A stretch of DNA of 8,254 bases from Chlamydiota bacterium (GTDB lineage Bacteria > Chlamydiota > Chlamydiia > Chlamydiales > Rhabdochlamydiaceae): contig JAHFTP010000072.1 in the NCBI GenBank assembly GCA_023265495.1, positions 1 to 8,254 on the forward strand, written 5' to 3'. Every line of letters starts with the position of its first letter. Position 1 is the first letter of the stretch. A program made the translations under genes and the position numbers. Positions 5,537 through 8,254 of the stretch are shown piece by piece. Below the pieces are notes generated by a model. The model saw only the letters and a list, made by a program, of their open reading frames with translations, was not told the DNA's origin and ran no database searches.

Positions 5537-6835
5537 ATGACTTCTCTTTCCGGCGTGAGTTTGATAGATGCCTATTATCCTACCACTGCAGAACCCATTA
5601 TCACGGCGGGCTACAGACGGGTGGACACAACAGCTAAGCCTACCGACGTAGATGGTAAACTCACTGATGCTCTTATAGGAGAAGGATATGAGAAAGATAG
5701 GATCGGCTCTTGGTCCTTTGACATAGAAATAACAGCAGCAAGCCCGATACATCACACCTTTACCAAGCCGAGCGATTCGGGGATTTTGCTCTCTACTCTA
5801 TTTTACAAAGCAACGTATGATGTTGACATTGTCGTTGCCTTCGAGAGCGAAGAACTCCGAAAGGCTTTAACAACACCCCCATCTACTGCTAACAAATGGG
5901 GCGTCATCTATGCCATCCCTGGGCAAATGCATGTAGTCCCTTGGCTTTGTCTAAGGGGTGCTGATGGGATAACAGTTATTAACCTAGATTCTGTAGAACC
6001 ATGCAGTGACTTCGGATTTCATGAGATGAAAGTAGTAATCGGATCCAGGCAAACACAATATGATGGACATAGCTGTAGAATAGGAGCTCTTATCTTGCTT
6101 AAAGATATTTTGCGCTTTACGCAGGACCAATCTGCTGAAGATGTCCTTAAGCAGTTCCGTATAGAGAGCTTGGAGGACGGTAGACGCTATTATCCTCAGC
6201 TTCCTGCCGTGTTTGCAAAAACAGTGCAAGTGGATAAGAAGGCATATGATCCAGAAGCTCTTATTCCTGGTAAGAGGGGTGAGCGGCTAGGCGCATTTTT
6301 TGAGAGGAGCTCTGAGGAAGTCTCTTTTGTACATAAAACTAAGACGTGGAATGGAAATCCGATACAAGTGAAGCACGCTCGAAGAGTCTGCACGTATTTA
6401 TTGCACAAAGGGGCGCGACTTAAAGGAAGTGCTGCACGGCTTTTTAACACTGCGACTGTCCTATCTACGGATACGAACTGCTGTGTTATCATAGGAAAGT
6501 ATGTAGGAAATGGGAAGTTGGAGCTGCGAGGGGAGGGGGCGGGACTTCATCGGGATAGCGGCCCTGCCGTCACCATTGACCACAAAGGTAGATTTGCCCT
6601 AATCGGATTGCACAGCGGGACAAAATATAAGCTTTATGAATGCAAGGGAGAACGGGTCTGTGCAGAAGAGGAGGAACACAGTATTGCAGAGGGGGAAATG
6701 TTCCAGTTTGTCAAGCCCATCTTTACCGCAAATCGCGATGCTCTTGCAGTCAGCCCATCCTATACACCGGATATATCTTCAGGGCAATTGTTACTTGAAG
6801 AGTTAAGAGCTGGGGGTAGTGAAATTAAAAAGTGA
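5537..6835 (+). CDS. YopJ-like CE-clan protein: putative effector Ser/Thr acetyltransferase or cysteine protease
   Basis: The product has 432 residues from ATG 5537; AGGAG (5522-5526) is 10 nt upstream. TTG 5528 would add three residues but leaves almost no spacing. The core follows the YopJ order: His132 (GQMHVVPW), Asp151 exactly 19 residues later (INLDSV; YopJ His109-Glu128 has the same gap), Gln174 and then Cys180 six residues on (QYDGHSCRIGAL; YopJ QRSSSECGIF). Downstream, LPAVFAKTVQ parallels the conserved LPVTFYKHTQ of YopJ. YopJ proteins are secreted acetyltransferases that block host kinase signalling; Ulp1/ChlaDub-type proteases share the fold, so acetyltransferase or deubiquitinase/deSUMOylase activity is possible. 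The Asp-to-Cys gap (29) is shorter than in YopJ (44). Residues 260-432 match nothing I know. The Ser/Thr-rich N-terminus would suit type III secretion. Upstream, the frame continues past one TGA. Confidence 0.65.
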   Translation: MTSLSGVSLIDAYYPTTAEPIITAGYRRVDTTAKPTDVDGKLTDALIGEGYEKDRIGSWSFDIEITAASPIHHTFTKPSDSGILLSTLFYKATYDVDIVVAFESEELRKALTTPPSTANKWGVIYAIPGQMHVVPWLCLRGADGITVINLDSVEPCSDFGFHEMKVVIGSRQTQYDGHSCRIGALILLKDILRFTQDQSAEDVLKQFRIESLEDGRRYYPQLPAVFAKTVQVDKKAYDPEALIPGKRGERLGAFFERSSEEVSFVHKTKTWNGNPIQVKHARRVCTYLLHKGARLKGSAARLFNTATVLSTDTNCCVIIGKYVGNGKLELRGEGAGLHRDSGPAVTIDHKGRFALIGLHSGTKYKLYECKGERVCAEEEEHSIAEGEMFQFVKPIFTANRDALAVSPSYTPDISSGQLLLEELRAGGSEIKK

Positions 6836-8254
6836 TCGACAGCGCCGTACTGCTCCCTGATGGATCAACCGCCACTACCGAGTAGGTGTCCTTGTGATGG
6901 CTGCGGTTGTGGTCTGCGTAGGTGAGAGGGAAGCCCGCTAGGACCTCTGCAATGAGCGTGCCGCCCCGATAGACGAGATAGGAAGTCACATCTGCTGTGG
7001 AGCTAGCTCCCCACGAGACAATCTTAATGTAGTCGCGCTGCGTGGCAAATCGATTCTTTTGGACAAGGCTTGTGATGCCGGAGGGGGGCTCGGGGGCTCC
7101 TATGTTAATGTTTGCCTCGACAGTTTTTCCGGAGAAGAAGTCTAGGTTCCATATAGCAATGGCATGCCCGGCATTGTTTATGCCTACCTGTGGAAATACT
7201 TCTTCTTCCCCCGGGTCGGATGCGGAACTCGAGATATCCTCAGGGGCAGTCCAAGCTCCACCTTGATAGGTAGAGGCTTGCACAACATAGAGGCCAGCGT
7301 CCATACTGCCGGGAGGTATGTAGTCAGCCCAGACGGCAACTGCCTTTCCTGCATCATTGATCGATATTTGGGGATGCCTTGCATCCTTTCCCGCAAGGGA
7401 AAGAGTTGTGGGGGATGACCAAGCAGTTCCATTATAGACAGAGGCTTGCACAAAGTAGTTCATACTTGTGGTGTCAAAAATAGACCATACGGCGACGGCT
7501 CCGCCAGTGCTGTTTATAGACACTTGTGGGTCACTTGCATTTTGTCCTAATGGAGAAATAGTCGTCGGTGTGACGCTCCAGGATACTCCATTGTAGGAAA
7601 GGGAGTCAATAACAGCGTTCATCCCATCGTAATGTACCCAAACAACTACTGCTTTCCCTAAGCTGTCCATGCCTATTTGTGGCTGCAGAATGGTAATGCC
7701 GGGAGGGGGAAGAAGTTCTGGCGCTGTGATGTCTAAAGGACCATTCCATAGGGATCCATCAAAAGAGGAGGCCTGCAGGTGATAGTTTGTGGAATCTGGC
7801 GTATTAGACCAGACGGCAATGGCTTTTCCTGCATTATTCATGGCCACCACAGGATTTTGGTTGGTCCCTGAAGTGGATAGCGTGGTAATAGGGCTCCATG
7901 TTGTTGTCAGCCAGTTATAGGTAGCGGCTTGAACGGAAAATGGACCAAAAGGATCGTGATACCACACGGTGACGGCATTGCCCGACTGATTCATGGCAAG
8001 CTGAGGATAGAAGGATCCTCCCTGTGAATTGGACAGTGTAACAGGCGTGCTCCATAGGGCAGTAATCGCATTATATGAGGAGGCTTGCACAATATTTCGT
8101 AGGCCATTGTCTCCAAACCATACCGCTACGGCATTGCCGGCGTCGTTTAGCTTTGCATGAGGGACGAGAGCGCTTACATCTGCAAGGTTAGAGATGCTCG
8201 TCGGCATCGCGCTCCACATCGCCAAATCCCAATTGTAAAAGGAGACTTGCGCCG
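6825..8254 (-). CDS. Repeat protein with propeller-like AVAVW units and fibronectin-III-like C-terminus (start beyond window)
   Basis: The frame is open to the window edge, so the N-terminus and any signal peptide are off the sequence; codons before the internal TTG (8225-8223) still fit the repeat pattern (AQVSFYNWD). Seven units share N-x-(A/S/L/T)-G-(N/K/G/H)-A-(V/I)-x-(V/I)-W and, about 15 residues on, VQAS-(S/T/V)-Y-(N/Q)-G-x-x-W. They are spaced 51-60 residues apart, which suggests beta-propeller blades. The last 90 residues (SWGASSTADVTSYLVYRGG ... YADHNR ... YSVVAVDPSGSSTAL) look like a fibronectin type III domain. Proteins of this style are, as I recall, expanded in environmental chlamydiae and probably extracytoplasmic or surface-exposed. 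No catalytic motif is visible. Its stop overlaps the convergent YopJ-like gene by 11 bp. Confidence 0.8.
   Translation of the reverse strand, partial: AQVSFYNWDLAMWSAMPTSISNLADVSALVPHAKLNDAGNAVAVWFGDNGLRNIVQASSYNAITALWSTPVTLSNSQGGSFYPQLAMNQSGNAVTVWYHDPFGPFSVQAATYNWLTTTWSPITTLSTSGTNQNPVVAMNNAGKAIAVWSNTPDSTNYHLQASSFDGSLWNGPLDITAPELLPPPGITILQPQIGMDSLGKAVVVWVHYDGMNAVIDSLSYNGVSWSVTPTTISPLGQNASDPQVSINSTGGAVAVWSIFDTTSMNYFVQASVYNGTAWSSPTTLSLAGKDARHPQISINDAGKAVAVWADYIPPGSMDAGLYVVQASTYQGGAWTAPEDISSSASDPGEEEVFPQVGINNAGHAIAIWNLDFFSGKTVEANINIGAPEPPSGITSLVQKNRFATQRDYIKIVSWGASSTADVTSYLVYRGGTLIAEVLAGFPLTYADHNRSHHKDTYSVVAVDPSGSSTALSITF
7110..8254 (-). repeat. Seven degenerate protein repeats of 51-60 residues
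   Basis: The conserved (V/I)W at the end of each unit falls at residues 36, 88, 139, 196, 247, 299 and 359, counted from the TTG at 8225, giving spacings of 52, 51, 57, 51, 52 and 60. A further partial unit enters from the window edge. Units are diverged at the DNA level, so the array is old rather than a fresh tandem expansion. Confidence 0.8.

Noticed and set aside
6548..6625. A trypsin-like serine motif (HRDSGPAVTI ... FALIGLHSG) in the YopJ-like protein
   Set aside because: It resembles GDSGGP only loosely. I see no matching catalytic His/Asp pair at the expected distances, and the CE-clan residues explain the protein better.
7042..7453. Plus- and minus-strand open frames of 74-89 residues inside the repeat protein gene
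   Set aside because: They are shadows in other frames of the repeat-encoding DNA, which has a clear seven-unit pattern in the main frame.
1..8254. CRISPR array, tRNA or rRNA genes, toxin-antitoxin or phage-defence genes
   Set aside because: No regularly spaced direct repeats, cloverleaf-like sequence or recognisable defence proteins were seen on either strand.

Overview
The window looks like chromosomal DNA of an intracellular, amoeba-type bacterium. A chlamydia-related organism (Parachlamydiales/Chlamydiota) is my best guess. This rests on two things. One is a secreted-type repeat protein with 'NAGxAVAVW' units ending in an 'NRF...YLVYR...DHNR' module, a style I associate with environmental chlamydiae. 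The other is two neighbouring proteins with host-manipulation-type cysteine catalytic motifs. This is inference; there is no rRNA or marker gene to settle it. Genes have moderate GC by eye, and the intergenic DNA is very AT-rich.

Layout from left to right. (1) 1-793, minus strand: htpX, a membrane zinc metalloprotease, cut by the window's left edge, with a good sigma70-type promoter just upstream. (2) 877-3426, minus strand: an 849-residue protein with a duplicated helical module of about 200 residues and a C-terminal transglutaminase-like Cys-His-Asp domain. (3) 3514-5162: a complete 1649-bp insertion sequence of the IS1202/ISNCY type. It has 27-bp imperfect terminal inverted repeats, an extra internal copy of the end on the right, a DDE transposase whose C-terminal part lies in another reading frame, a GC-rich hairpin tail, and an exact 17-bp target duplication. 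(4) 5180-5392: the AT-rich remainder of the intergenic region that the IS split, with a perfect TATAAT and an isolated 15-bp copy of the IS tip. (5) 5537-6835, plus strand: a protein whose His-Asp-Gln-Cys arrangement matches the YopJ-type CE-clan acetyltransferase/protease core. The same frame extends upstream to a well-placed ATG at 5393, broken by one TGA. (6) 6825-8254, minus strand: a 3'-complete, 5'-truncated repeat protein (seven visible units of 51-60 residues, propeller-like, plus a fibronectin-III-like end) that overlaps gene 5 tail to tail by 11 bp.

Before the IS arrived, the 849-residue protein gene and the YopJ-like gene were divergently transcribed from one AT-rich intergenic region. 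Both encode cysteine-type catalytic folds common among secreted effectors. That pair is the most interesting biological content of the window. The IS separates them without breaking either coding region, though it may have changed their shared control region.
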